A DNA stretch of 51,430 nt, taken from assembly GCF_025971945.1 (NCBI RefSeq), contig NZ_JAPDHW010000019.1:1-51430 (forward strand). The letters run 5' to 3'. The translations under genes and the position numbers were made by a program. Shown here one piece after another: positions 17,227 to 26,351 of this stretch (position 1 is its first letter; each line of letters opens with the position of its first letter). This DNA is from Chryseobacterium kimseyorum. Lineage in GTDB: Bacteria; Bacteroidota; Bacteroidia; Flavobacteriales; Weeksellaceae. A model generated the notes under the pieces. It had not been told where the DNA came from, made no database searches, and was given only the letters and a program-made list of their open reading frames with translations.

Positions 17227-18054
17227 CTATCCAATCCTTACACTCGTCATACTCAATGATCCAGCAATTAAATCATCATTAAATAAAACCAGATCCTCAG
17301 AACTGTTTTTTAAACCTAAAGAATAAATCAGCGGCAGATAATGATCAGGCGTTGGGATTGCATATTGTAAAGAAAGTCCCTGCTTTTGATAATCAATAAG
17401 ATTTTGGAAATTTCCGTCTATAAGCCAGTTGTTGGTTTTTTCTCTCGCTTCAATAGCCCAATCCCAGCCGGCGCCGACGGTGTTAATGTTTTTCCAGTCG
17501 ACCATTCTAAGGTTGTGAACGATGTTTCCGCTTCCGATAATTAAAATTCCTTTTTCTCTCAGTTTTTCCAATCTTTTAGCCAAATCAAAATGATACTGCG
17601 GTGGTTTTGTATAATCAATACTCATCTGAATAACAGGAATGTCTGCATTCGGATACATGTGTTTAATCACCGACCAGGCGCCGTGATCTAAACCCCAGTT
17701 GTGATCTTCTTCTACGAAAACGGGAGCTAAAAGTTCTGCTGTTTCCTTTGCCAGTTCGGGATTTCCGGGAGCTGGATATTGTACATCAAACAAAGCTTGT
17801 GGAAAACCACCAAAATCATGAATCGTTTTGGGCATATCCATCGCGGTGACCTTTGTTCCTTGTGTAAACCAATGTGCAGAAATACACAGAATTGCATTCG
17901 GCTTCGGAATTTCCTTCGCCACATTTCTAAATCCCTGAACAAACTGATTTTCCTCAATCGCATTCATGGGCGAGCCGTGACCGAGAAAGAGAACCGGCAT
18001 TTTCTGAGTAGTTTTAAACTGATCGCTGATATTTTGTAAGTCGTTAAGTTGCAT
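17227..18054 (-). CDS. ygiD: 4,5-DOPA-extradiol-dioxygenase-like protein (YgiD family)
   Basis: A 275-residue class III extradiol ring-cleavage dioxygenase of the YgiD/DODA type. The metal-binding histidines are in FLGHGSPMN near residue 25, CISAHWF, GLDHGAWSV and NIVHNLRMVDW. E. coli YgiD cleaves L-DOPA between C4 and C5; the physiological substrate in this organism is unknown. I choose ATG 18054 because an alternative start at 18102 lies within the terminator hairpin of the upstream gene. That terminator (18071-18108) means the gene is probably not a simple operon with yceI, although readthrough is possible. Confidence 0.93.
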   Translation of the reverse strand: MQLNDLQNISDQFKTTQKMPVLFLGHGSPMNAIEENQFVQGFRNVAKEIPKPNAILCISAHWFTQGTKVTAMDMPKTIHDFGGFPQALFDVQYPAPGNPELAKETAELLAPVFVEEDHNWGLDHGAWSVIKHMYPNADIPVIQMSIDYTKPPQYHFDLAKRLEKLREKGILIIGSGNIVHNLRMVDWKNINTVGAGWDWAIEAREKTNNWLIDGNFQNLIDYQKQGLSLQYAIPTPDHYLPLIYSLGLKNSSEDLVLFNDDLIAGSLSMTSVRIG

Positions 18055-18070
18055 GACCTGTATATTTTTA

Positions 18071-18108
18071 AATAAAAAGATTCGGTGATTATAGCAAACC
18101 ACCGAATC
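18071..18108 (-). terminator. Terminator between the YceI gene and ygiD
   Basis: On the minus strand the stem gattcggtg / caccgaatc (18100-18108 with 18079-18087) runs into tctttttatt. It lies 22 bases after the YceI stop codon. Confidence 0.82.
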
Positions 18109-18129
18109 TCAAAAACTATATTTAATTTA

Positions 18130-18642
18130 CTATGCTTGCTTTACAAACTGCAGTTCACCTGCAACTTTCACATCTTCACCTACCATTACACCTCCTGCTT
18201 CAAGAGCTGCATTCCAGTTCAGTCCGAATTCTTTTCTGTTGATTTTCCCTTCAAAAGAAAAACCTGCTTTTGTATTTCCCCATGGATCTACATTGATTCC
18301 TCCGAACTCAACATCCAAAGTAATCGGCTTTGTAATACCATTTACAGTAAGATTTCCTGTAACAGAATTATTCAAAGCATCAGATTCAAAAGTAATTGTA
18401 GGATTAGCTTCTACATTGAAGAATTCTGCAGATTTCAGGTGATTATCTCTGTCTGTATTGTGTGTAGAGATAGAATCTGTCTGAATGGTAGCGGTAGTTT
18501 TTGCGTTTGCAAAAGTATCGTCTTCAGCATCGATTTCTGCTGTGAAGTTGGTGAAATTCCCTTTGATGTTTGAGATCATCATGTGTTTTACTTTAAAAGT
18601 AATTTCACTGTGCGCTGGGTCTAAATTCCATTTTGTAGCCAT
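18130..18642 (-). CDS. YceI family lipocalin-like protein
   Basis: A 170-residue YceI-type beta barrel. The family pattern is complete: WNLDPAHSEITFKVKHMMI at the N-terminus, VEANPTITFESDAL, GNLTVNGITKPITLDVEF, then EGKINRKEFGLNWN near the C-terminus. The fold binds long isoprenoids or other lipids in studied members. There is no signal peptide, unlike periplasmic E. coli YceI, so a cytoplasmic location is likely. A terminator follows 22 bases after its stop. The upstream side is a 650-bp gene-free region with dispersed repeats. Confidence 0.95.
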   Translation of the reverse strand: MATKWNLDPAHSEITFKVKHMMISNIKGNFTNFTAEIDAEDDTFANAKTTATIQTDSISTHNTDRDNHLKSAEFFNVEANPTITFESDALNNSVTGNLTVNGITKPITLDVEFGGINVDPWGNTKAGFSFEGKINRKEFGLNWNAALEAGGVMVGEDVKVAGELQFVKQA

Positions 18643-18801
18643 TGTATGTATTTTTTATTGTTATTTATAATGCAAATCTAGGGCAAGAACCATATCCGAT
18701 CCATTGATTTAGGATAAGAAAACTTAGTTACCATAAATTTAGCAAGAATTTTTTAAAGGTGCTATATTTCACTCCTCGATTAGCCGTCAACTATAATTTT
18801 T

Positions 18802-18900
18802 AGGAGCTCGATCCCGCTATCCACTCATACTCCTCACGCCGATGCTTTTCCCTAACGCTTGCTGTGGGGTAACCGTTACTATCGTGGCTAGGGTAGTGGT
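18802..18900 (+). repeat. Dispersed ~100-bp element, copy B
   Basis: It opens with aggagctcgatcccgctatc followed by cactcatactcctc and closes with gctgtggggtaaccgttact, then atcgtggctagggtagtgg. The opening and closing blocks match copy C (51224-51315) almost base for base, and copy A (1277-1380, inverted) more loosely. The roughly 30 central bases differ. Confidence 0.8.
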
Positions 18901-18960
18901 CTGTAGATTTTTATTCTAAGTGATGTAGACTATTTATTTTAAGGATATACATTTTAAAAA

Positions 18961-19012
18961 CCACCCCGTCAAAAATTCTAAAAGAATTTTTGACACCCCT
19001 CCAGAGGAGGGG
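18961..19012. repeat. Double hairpin intergenic element
   Basis: The first hairpin gtcaaaaattc / gaatttttgac (18968-18978 with 18984-18994) is followed directly by a second, cccctcc-aga-ggagggg (18996-19012). There is no T-run after either, so they do not look like terminators. From memory this phrase is frequent between genes in Flavobacteriia; I could not check it here. Confidence 0.8.
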
Positions 19013-19264
19013 AATTCTACGATTTGTCATTTTTAGGAACAGATAATTTATTTGATGGATTATACAATTCAAGATCATTTGTGAAAATAAGTTTCAGCAA
19101 GGAAATAATTTAGTTCAAAAAGCGATTGCGAGAAACGAGCATCTTATGATTTAATGACTATTTCTATTAAGCATAGAAAGAATACACTCAATCATCAAAC
19201 AGCGTAACCGCTTAAATAAATTCATCTTTCATTTAACATTTTTTAACGGTTGGGTTTTATTTCT

Positions 19265-19272
19265 TATTTTTG
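19265..19272 (+). promoter_or_regulatory. -7 promoter box for the dipeptidyl peptidase gene
   Basis: TATTTTTG matches TAnnTTTG and lies 19 bases before the ATG. Confidence 0.5.
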
Positions 19273-19291
19273 GCTGATTCAATTTTAAACA

Positions 19292-21433
19292 ATGCAATTA
19301 CATAAATTTTCTCTATTGATGGTTGTTTTAGGTGGAACTGCTTTTGCACAGACCCAAAAATTTACCATGGCAGAAGCAGTCAACGGTATGCGAAGCAATC
19401 TGGCGGTAAAAAACATCTCTCAGTTTTCTTGGTCAGCTGATAACAAATCATATATTCAGGCTGTAAAAGGCGGATATCTCTTGACAGATCTGAAAACCAG
19501 CAAACAGGATACTCTGATCTCGTTACATCAATTAAATAAAAACTTTGCAGATAAAAAGCTGAAAGGTCTTCCGCCGGTAAAATTCACAACTAATTCCAAC
19601 GCTTATTTCTCTGCCAATAACCAGATGTACTGGGTCGAGAAATCCGGAAACGATTGGAAAGTAAAGCGTTCTGCAGCATTGGGAGATAATCCGGCTAACG
19701 TGAAAACGCTTGCCGATAACCAGACTTTGGTTTACACCAAAGGAAATAATCTCTTTATCAACAAAAACGGAAAAGAAGTTGCCGTAACAAATGATACCAA
19801 CGAAAATATCCTGAACGGAGCTTCCAATGTTCACCGAAACGAATTTGGAATCGACAGCGGAATTTTCCCTTCGCCAAACTCTGAAAACATTGCATTTTAC
19901 AGAATGGATCAGACGATGGTTGCTGATTATCCTATCATCGACTGGTCTGTAACTCCGGCGGTAAATACGAACATCAAATATCCAATGGCAGGAAAAACTT
20001 CTCACGAAGTAACCCTTGGAGTGTATAATATTAAAAACGAATCAACAACTTTCCTGAAAATTGAAGGCGAAAAAGATCAGTATTTAACGGCAATTACCTG
20101 GAGCCCGGATTCTAAATTCATATTTGTCGGCGTTCTCAACAGAGGGCAGAATCATTTAAAAATGAATCAATATGACGCTGTGAATGGAACTTTGGTCAAA
20201 ACTTTATTCGAAGAATCCGACAGCAAATATGTTGAGCCGCAGCATCCCTTGTTGTTCTTCCCAAATTCAAACACAGATTTCATCTGGCAAAGTCAGAGAA
20301 CAGGGTACAATCACCTTTTCCATTACAGTTTAGAAAAAGGATTGATCGCGCAGATGACCAAGGGAGACTGGCTTGTTACCGACATTTTAGGATTTAATGA
20401 GAAGAAAAAAGAGATTTATTACGTTTCCACTCAGGATAGTCCTACCGAAAGACATTTGTACAGAATCAACTGGGCGACTTTCAAGACGCAAAAATTAGAC
20501 AATGCCGAAGGAATGCACGCCGCAGTTTTGAGCAGCGACGGAAATTACCTGTATGATTCTTACAGCAATACCAATACGCCGAGAGTTGCCAATATTATTA
20601 ATACAGCGACTCTGAAATCGACAAATCTTCTGACCTCAGAAAATCCGTTGAAAAACTATCAGCGTCCTGAGATTAAAAGCATTAATCTAAAAGCCGACGA
20701 CGGAACTTTACTGTACGGAAAAATTATTCTTCCGACCAATTTTGATCCGAATAAAAAATATCCTGTTATCGTATATCTTTACAATGGACCGCATTTGCAG
20801 CTCATCACCAACAGTTTTCCGGCTTCGGGGAATCTTTGGTACGAATACATGGCACAAAACGGCTATATTATTTTCACAATGGATGGAAGAGGATCTTCAA
20901 ACCGTGGGATGAAATTTGAGCAGGCTGTTTTCAGAAATCTGGGAACAACAGAAATGAACGATCAGCTGCAGGGTGTAAAATATCTAAAATCACTTCCGTA
21001 CGTAGATTCTGAGCGATTAGGAATTCACGGATGGAGCTTTGGTGGCTTTATGACAACAAGTTTTATGCTTCGTCAGCCTGATGTTTTCAAAGTGGGAGTT
21101 GCTGGCGGACCGGTAATCGACTGGAGCATGTACGAAATTATGTACGGTGAAAGATATATGGATTCTCCACAGGAAAATCCTCAAGGGTATGCGGCTTCTA
21201 ATCTTTTGGACAAGGTTCAGAATTTAAAAGGAAAACTTTTGATGATTCACGGTGCGCAGGATGATGTAGTGGTTTGGCAGCATTCGATGAAATTCATAAA
21301 GTCTGCCGTGGATAACGGCGTTCAATTGGATTATTTCGTTTATCCGGGTCATCCCCACAATGTAATCGGAAAAGACCGAGTACACCTGATGCAGAAAGTA
21401 ACTGATTATTTTGATCAGAATTTGAAAAAGTAG
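19292..21433 (+). CDS. Dipeptidyl peptidase IV (S9B) family protein
   Basis: A 713-residue exported peptidase with a signal peptide (MQLHKFSLLMVVLGGTAFAQ). A beta-propeller DPPIV N-terminal domain spans about residues 40-460 (HRNEFGIDSGIFPSPNSENI, FYRMDQTMVADYPIIDW). A C-terminal alpha/beta-hydrolase domain follows. The catalytic set is Ser582 (GWSFGG), Asp657 or 658 (GAQDD) and a His in GHPHN (687/689). The propeller Glu-Glu pair of human DPP4 is not evident in the same form. The enzyme should release Xaa-Pro dipeptides from peptides in the periplasm. It is monocistronic, with its own promoter box and terminator. Confidence 0.95.
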   Translation: MQLHKFSLLMVVLGGTAFAQTQKFTMAEAVNGMRSNLAVKNISQFSWSADNKSYIQAVKGGYLLTDLKTSKQDTLISLHQLNKNFADKKLKGLPPVKFTTNSNAYFSANNQMYWVEKSGNDWKVKRSAALGDNPANVKTLADNQTLVYTKGNNLFINKNGKEVAVTNDTNENILNGASNVHRNEFGIDSGIFPSPNSENIAFYRMDQTMVADYPIIDWSVTPAVNTNIKYPMAGKTSHEVTLGVYNIKNESTTFLKIEGEKDQYLTAITWSPDSKFIFVGVLNRGQNHLKMNQYDAVNGTLVKTLFEESDSKYVEPQHPLLFFPNSNTDFIWQSQRTGYNHLFHYSLEKGLIAQMTKGDWLVTDILGFNEKKKEIYYVSTQDSPTERHLYRINWATFKTQKLDNAEGMHAAVLSSDGNYLYDSYSNTNTPRVANIINTATLKSTNLLTSENPLKNYQRPEIKSINLKADDGTLLYGKIILPTNFDPNKKYPVIVYLYNGPHLQLITNSFPASGNLWYEYMAQNGYIIFTMDGRGSSNRGMKFEQAVFRNLGTTEMNDQLQGVKYLKSLPYVDSERLGIHGWSFGGFMTTSFMLRQPDVFKVGVAGGPVIDWSMYEIMYGERYMDSPQENPQGYAASNLLDKVQNLKGKLLMIHGAQDDVVVWQHSMKFIKSAVDNGVQLDYFVYPGHPHNVIGKDRVHLMQKVTDYFDQNLKK

Positions 21434-21482
21434 ATAGCGAATGGCTTTTGGCATTTAGCTTTAAAATTATTTAATGATATCA

Positions 21483-21514
21483 AATCCAGTCTATTTTTAG
21501 ATTGGATTTTTTTA
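21483..21514 (+). terminator. Terminator of the dipeptidyl peptidase gene
   Basis: The stem aatccagtct / agattggatt (21483-21492, 21499-21508, one G-T pair) is followed by seven T residues. Confidence 0.85.
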
Positions 21515-21524
21515 TTCTAAACTT

Positions 21525-21610
21525 AAACACAAATAGAAATTAATTTTTTCACGAACGATATCAATATTTAATTGTGAAATTTGTGAAAAGCATTCGTGAC
21601 ATTAGTGTTT
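21525..21610. repeat. Nested inverted element with cacgaa / ttcgtg words
   Basis: The nested inverted words aaacac (21525) with gtgttt (21605) and cacgaa (21550) with ttcgtg (21593) frame an AT-rich centre. Similar cacgaatt words recur at about 30270-30300, so this looks like part of a dispersed intergenic family. Confidence 0.5.
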
Positions 21611-21658
21611 GAATCTCCGTTCTTACCAAACATCAACGTTTTTAATCCTTCATTATCC

Positions 21659-21666
21659 TAATTTTG
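21659..21666 (+). promoter_or_regulatory. -7 promoter box for the LLM oxidoreductase gene
   Basis: TAATTTTG is a perfect TAnnTTTG match, 19 bases before the ATG. Confidence 0.55.
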
Positions 21667-21685
21667 TCCTATAAATATCAACATA

Positions 21686-22705
21686 ATGGAATTAGGAATT
21701 GGAATGTTTGGCGACTTGGCAATTGACCAGACGACAGGAAAATATAGAGATGCCGGAATCAAAATCCGTGAAATTCTGGAGCAGGTAAAGCTGATGGATG
21801 AGGTCGGAATTGATGTTTTCGCAATGGGAGAACATCACCGTGCAGATTATGCCGTGTCTTCGCCGGAAATGGTTTTGGCAGCCGCAGCAAGTATTACCAA
21901 AAATATAAAATTAGCAAGTGGCGTAACGGTTTTAAGTTCGTCTGAGCCCGTGAAAGTATATGAAGACTTTTCAACTTTAGATCTCATTTCAGACGGAAGA
22001 GCCGAAATCTATGTGGGCCGTGGAAGTTTTATTGAATCTTTTCCTCTGTACGGATATTCTCTGAATGATTATGAAGAATTATTTGACGAAAAATTAGAAT
22101 TATTATTAAAAATAAATTCACAGGAAAACGTATCATGGTCAGGGAAATTGCGTGCGCCCATGCAGAATCAGACAGTTTATCCGAGAGCGAAAAATAACGG
22201 TAAACTTCCGATTTGGAGAGCGGTTGGCGGAACTCCACAATCTGTTTTAAGTGCTGCTCAGTTAGGAATGCCATTGGTAGTTGCAATTATCGGGGGAATG
22301 CCGATTCAGTTTAAAAATTTAATTGAATTTTACAAACAGGAATACCGTAAGGCAGGTCATGATGAATCTGAAATGCAGATTGCCATTCATTCACATACGT
22401 TTGTGAGCGAGGACGAAAATGTGGTTGACGGCTATTTTAATACCTACAAATCTCAGATGGACAGAATAGGGAAGGCGAGAGGTTGGGCACCGTTTACCAA
22501 GATGCAGTACGACGGCGGAAAAGCCAGAGAAGGTGCTTTATTCATCGGGAATGCAGATCATGTTGCCGATAAAATCAATTACATGAAAGAAATTTTCGGG
22601 ATAACCAGATTTATCGGCCACATGGATGTGGGAGATCCGGCTCATGATATCATGATGAAGTCAATCGAACTGTTTGGAACAGATGTTAAGAAGCAGATTA
22701 AATAG
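21686..22705 (+). CDS. LLM class flavin-dependent oxidoreductase
   Basis: A 339-residue luciferase-like monooxygenase (TIM barrel, FMN/F420-type superfamily). Typical features are MELGIGMFGD at the start, VGIDVFAMGEHHRADYAVSS, ASGVTVLSSSEPVKVYEDF, DGRAEIYVGRGSFIESFPL and the C-terminal FIGHMDVG. The nearest subgroup is the alkanal-monooxygenase-like set often annotated YhbW-like; the substrate is unknown. It has its own promoter box. The next gene follows after 89 bases with its own promoter, so no operon is suggested. Confidence 0.93.
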   Translation: MELGIGMFGDLAIDQTTGKYRDAGIKIREILEQVKLMDEVGIDVFAMGEHHRADYAVSSPEMVLAAAASITKNIKLASGVTVLSSSEPVKVYEDFSTLDLISDGRAEIYVGRGSFIESFPLYGYSLNDYEELFDEKLELLLKINSQENVSWSGKLRAPMQNQTVYPRAKNNGKLPIWRAVGGTPQSVLSAAQLGMPLVVAIIGGMPIQFKNLIEFYKQEYRKAGHDESEMQIAIHSHTFVSEDENVVDGYFNTYKSQMDRIGKARGWAPFTKMQYDGGKAREGALFIGNADHVADKINYMKEIFGITRFIGHMDVGDPAHDIMMKSIELFGTDVKKQIK

Positions 22706-22742
22706 TATTTTTTAAAGAATATCATATTTGTGTGATAAATCA

Positions 22743-22773
22743 TTTGGTGACTTGGGAAAAATAAATATATTTG
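22743..22773 (+). promoter_or_regulatory. Complete Bacteroidota promoter of the lipocalin-like gene
   Basis: A -33 TTTG (22743-22746) is separated by 19 bases from a perfect -7 TATATTTG (22766-22773), the textbook spacing for this phylum. The ATG is 21 bases downstream. A TTG start at 22771 would lie inside the box. Confidence 0.75.
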
Positions 22774-22794
22774 AAGCCTAAAAAAAATTCAAAT

Positions 22795-23229
22795 ATGAAA
22801 AAATTAACAATGCTGTCACTAGGTGTCTTAGCAGTAATGTCGTGCTCTAGCGATGATTCAGCAGAAGAACAGGTTTCTATCGTGGGAACATGGAAGGAAG
22901 CTAAAACTGTTATTTACAGTGGAACAAACAACGCAATTTTAGATACTGAAATGCCGGATGACTGCGACAAGAAAAACACTTATGAATTTGCTTCCAGCGG
23001 AGTTTTAACAACAAATATTTTTTACACAAAAGCAGATGGTACTTGCGGTGTAGATGGTACATTCACAGAGAACTATTCTTATAATTCCTCAACCAAGAAG
23101 ATTACAGTTGATGGCGATACTACGGATGTTCTTGCACTCACTCAGAACGAGCTGCAAATTGTAGCAGATGAAAACGATGAAAATGGCGATGGCGTCAATG
23201 ATAAAATGGTTATGTATTTTTACAGATAA
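22795..23229 (+). CDS. Lipocalin-like lipoprotein
   Basis: A 144-residue lipoprotein. The signal ends with the lipobox AVMSC (cysteine 17), followed by SSDDS. The mature part starts SIVGTWKEAKTVIYSG, typical of the Bacteroidota lipocalin-like domain, with CDKKNTYEF and TENYSYNSSTKKITVDGD strands. Two cysteines (DDCDK and GTCGV) may pair. The C-terminus has an acidic DENDENGDGVND stretch that could bind calcium. No ligand can be proposed. It has its own strong promoter and a strong terminator. Confidence 0.87.
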   Translation: MKKLTMLSLGVLAVMSCSSDDSAEEQVSIVGTWKEAKTVIYSGTNNAILDTEMPDDCDKKNTYEFASSGVLTTNIFYTKADGTCGVDGTFTENYSYNSSTKKITVDGDTTDVLALTQNELQIVADENDENGDGVNDKMVMYFYR

Positions 23230-23262
23230 TTGTCACCAAATATAGATAATCAAAAAACTGAT

Positions 23263-23293
23263 AATCCGTCTCAAAAATGAGACGGATTTTTTT
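23263..23293 (+). terminator. Terminator of the lipocalin-like gene
   Basis: A perfect 11-bp stem aatccgtctca / tgagacggatt (23263-23273, 23278-23288) is followed by TTTTTTT. It lies between convergent genes. Confidence 0.93.
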
Positions 23294-23294
23294 A

Positions 23295-26200
23295 TCAGAC
23301 AATCTTAATCAAACTTCCTCTTTCCTCATCCTTTGTAATATGCAGTGAAACCGGAATTTTTTCCTTCAGTTCTTCCACGTGGGAAATGATGCCGACAATC
23401 CTGTTTTCTTTCTGTAAATTCATCAGCGTTTCAAAAACAATATTCACCGATTCTACATCCTGTGTTCCGAAACCTTCGTCGATGAAAAAGAAATTCTTCT
23501 CCGACTGTGCATTGGTCTGAACACTTTCTGCTAAAGCCAAAGCTAAACTCAATGAAACCTGAAAAGCCTGTCCGCCAGATAAGGTTTTCACACTTCTGCT
23601 GCGACCTTCGTTGAGGTAATCGATGATTTCAAAATCATTGTTTTCGTTCAACTGTAAACTTAGTTGATTCCTCGTCATCCGGTGAAAACGGACGTTGGCA
23701 TGGTCGCACAGCTGTCTCAGATAAATAGACGAGATGTACCGCACAAATCCAGCTCCGTTGAACAGATTCTGCATGATTGCAAGATTTTCACGACGCTTCT
23801 GAACTTTAGCCAAGTCCAACAGAAGATTTTCTTTTTTCTTAAATTCTTTCTCAAGCCGGTCAATTTCAGAAACGATTTTTACGACAGAATCGTTGGCAAG
23901 TTTTAAAGCATTTTCAGCAGTTTTAAACTGATTTTCCGCTTCAGCAAATTGTTCTTCATCAAAAGAAAAATCTTTGAGTTTGGCTTCCAGATCGGCAATT
24001 CCGTTCTTAAGTGTTTCAAACTGTATTCTGAATTGTTGAATGGTATTTCTTACCTGCTGCACATTCATTTCCTGCAATAGAATGTTTTGCACAGCCTTTA
24101 CATCAATGAAATTATTTTCAACTAAGGATTTCGTTAAAATATTTTCATTCTCTGAAATCTCTTTTTCCAATTCGGAAATTCTGGTTTTCAACTGACTGAC
24201 AATCGTTTTCTGTTCCGCTACTTTAGGCGAGATTTCCTTCTCATCTTTTACAAGCTGCTGATAGTTCTGCTCAGTTTCAAGGTTGGATTGTGCAAGTTTT
24301 TTATAAATATCTACAATCTCAGCAGTTTCTTTCTCTTTATAATCTGACCAATTTAAAATTTTCAAATTGGCTTCGCTCGTTTTGATCTGTTCTTCTTTTT
24401 TTGCTTCGTCAAGTGTAAATTCTTCCAGAGCTTTTTTATATTTTTCCAGATGTTCACGCTCTTTTTCCAGAGTTTTTTGCTGCCCGGAAATCTGTTGTGT
24501 CAGTTCTTCAATCTGCTTTTCAATTTCAAGGGACTGTTGGCGTTTCTGCTCAAACTCCGCTTCATTGTCAGAATTAAAATCTGTCCAGACAAAGTTTTTT
24601 CTGTGCGTCTCAGTTTTAATTGTAATCTGATTTAAATTTTCCTGCTCAGCTTTCTGCTGGTCCTCAAAAATCTTTTTTCGGTCAAGAATCTTTTCAATTT
24701 CAGAAACTTGTTTTTGGTAGGTATTCTTTTGAATTTCGGTTTGCTCAATCTGTTTTTTAATTTCAGTTAATTCAGCATTCACATCATCAAATTCCACAAT
24801 ATTCGGATGTTCGAGTGCGCCACACAGCGGACAGGATTCTCCGTCGTGCAGTTCTCCGGCAAAATGAGCCAGTTTCTGCTGAACTTCAAGCTGGTTTCTC
24901 CGTTCTGAAAGTTTTTTTGCCTCCGTTTCTAAAGCATCAGATTTCTGTTTAAAATTTTCTTTATAGTTTGCAGGATCGACAGCAAAAGGAATAAGTTCAG
25001 CATCCAGTTTCTCAATTTTAATCTGAGCTTCTTCAATCTTTACGATTTGATTTTTAGCTGATTCAACTAAATTTTTCTGCTCCAAAAACCAATTTCCAAC
25101 ATGTATTAAAGTATTTGAATCTATTTTTTTAGGTTTTAAAGCCTCAGTATTTTCGGTGAATTCACTTATTCTTTTTTGAATTAATTTCTGTGTAGCCTCA
25201 ACCTCTTTTACTTTCTCCGAACCTTTTTCAGTTCTGATTTTTAAAGTTTTAATATCATCAGAATATTCCAGCATTTTCAGGATTAGGCTCAAATCATTTT
25301 CCTGAATTTTAGATTGCTCCAATGCTTCAAATTTTGGAAGAATCGCAGCCAGTTTACTTTTAATATCTTCAAATCTCGCTTCAGTTTCCTGTAAAATTTT
25401 AAACTGATTTTCTTTATTTTTCAGTTGTTCTGAAATTTCCTTCTCCAGTTTATTTTTTTCCGATATAATGGGTGTGAAGATTCTGAAAACCTTGTCAAAG
25501 AGCTCCGTTTTAATTTCCAGTTCGTCAACTTCGGTTTTCTGCAAACTGAGTTTTTCAAAATCAAATTTCTTCTGTTTTAACGATTCGAAATCGGTCTTTA
25601 AATTTTTTAACTGTTGGTATTTATCTTCAATAGTTTTAAACTGAATTTTGATCTCTTCAAATTTCTGCTGCTCGAGTTTCAAATGTTCTTTCTGTGCGGA
25701 AATCTGTTCTTCGTTCACTTCTTCAAAACCTTTCAGCTGACCTTCCAGCTGATCGAGTTCAGATTTGTTTTTGGTATTCAGATCCGAAACATTTTTCTGT
25801 AAATCAAAACGGTGAAGACTGAAAATCTCCTTCATCATATTCGTCCGTTCAGTCGCTCCCAGTTCAAGAAACTCTTTAAACTGCCCCTGAGGAATAATAA
25901 TTGTCCGCTTAAAATTCGCATAACTCAACCCAATAATTCTTTCCGCACTGGAATGTTCCAGCGGTATCCAATTGTCATTTTTCCATTCATAGAAAGTGAC
26001 TTCAGGCGTTTTTACATCTTCAAAATTCTTTGAATTTCTTTTAAATTCTCTTTTTGCACGGAATTTTTTGTTTTCATAATTAATAAAATCAAATTCAATC
26101 AGAGACTTATTTGATTTCAGATTCATCATGTTGTAAGCACGTTTATCTCTCGAATTCAGACGTTCAGTTTCGCCATACAATGCAAAAGAAATCGCTTCCA

Positions 26201-26333
26201 AAATAGAAGATTTCCCGGAACCTACCGATCCGAAAATACCGAACAAACCAGCTTCCGTCAGGCTTTCGAAATCGATTTTCTGACGTTCCTGATAGGAGTA
26301 AAGACCTTCTAAAGTGAGTTGAATTGGAATCAT
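23295..26333 (-). CDS. sbcC: Exonuclease SbcC, SMC-like ATPase
   Basis: A 1012-residue Rad50-like ATPase, the partner of SbcD in a nuclease that cuts hairpins and DNA ends. The Walker A is IFGSVGSGKSS (about residues 34-43). Two long coiled-coil arms are interrupted near residue 500 by the zinc hook CPLCGALEHP. The ABC signature LSGGQAFQVSLSLALA is near 917 and the Walker B FFFIDEGFGTQD near 946. The length is standard. It is on the same strand as sbcD, but 179 bp of palindrome-bearing DNA separates them. The usual arrangement is a tight sbcD-sbcC overlap, so cotranscription is likely but not proved. Confidence 0.97.
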   Translation of the reverse strand: MIPIQLTLEGLYSYQERQKIDFESLTEAGLFGIFGSVGSGKSSILEAISFALYGETERLNSRDKRAYNMMNLKSNKSLIEFDFINYENKKFRAKREFKRNSKNFEDVKTPEVTFYEWKNDNWIPLEHSSAERIIGLSYANFKRTIIIPQGQFKEFLELGATERTNMMKEIFSLHRFDLQKNVSDLNTKNKSELDQLEGQLKGFEEVNEEQISAQKEHLKLEQQKFEEIKIQFKTIEDKYQQLKNLKTDFESLKQKKFDFEKLSLQKTEVDELEIKTELFDKVFRIFTPIISEKNKLEKEISEQLKNKENQFKILQETEARFEDIKSKLAAILPKFEALEQSKIQENDLSLILKMLEYSDDIKTLKIRTEKGSEKVKEVEATQKLIQKRISEFTENTEALKPKKIDSNTLIHVGNWFLEQKNLVESAKNQIVKIEEAQIKIEKLDAELIPFAVDPANYKENFKQKSDALETEAKKLSERRNQLEVQQKLAHFAGELHDGESCPLCGALEHPNIVEFDDVNAELTEIKKQIEQTEIQKNTYQKQVSEIEKILDRKKIFEDQQKAEQENLNQITIKTETHRKNFVWTDFNSDNEAEFEQKRQQSLEIEKQIEELTQQISGQQKTLEKEREHLEKYKKALEEFTLDEAKKEEQIKTSEANLKILNWSDYKEKETAEIVDIYKKLAQSNLETEQNYQQLVKDEKEISPKVAEQKTIVSQLKTRISELEKEISENENILTKSLVENNFIDVKAVQNILLQEMNVQQVRNTIQQFRIQFETLKNGIADLEAKLKDFSFDEEQFAEAENQFKTAENALKLANDSVVKIVSEIDRLEKEFKKKENLLLDLAKVQKRRENLAIMQNLFNGAGFVRYISSIYLRQLCDHANVRFHRMTRNQLSLQLNENNDFEIIDYLNEGRSRSVKTLSGGQAFQVSLSLALALAESVQTNAQSEKNFFFIDEGFGTQDVESVNIVFETLMNLQKENRIVGIISHVEELKEKIPVSLHITKDEERGSLIKIV

Positions 26334-26351
26334 TTTTAAATGTGTGTTTTG

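Larger units (their letters stand above)
18643..19264. other. Gene-free region with dispersed repeats
   Basis: About 620 bp between divergent YceI and dipeptidyl peptidase genes. It holds one copy of the ~100-bp dispersed element (18802-18900) and a double hairpin (18961-19012). In the rest, including 19020-19230, I see no gene and no clear structure. Confidence 0.7.

Noticed and set aside
18055..18102. Longer ygiD start
   Set aside because: It begins inside the terminator hairpin of the upstream gene.
22771..22794. Upstream TTG start for the lipocalin-like gene
   Set aside because: It lies in the promoter box and would put residues ahead of a proper lipoprotein signal.
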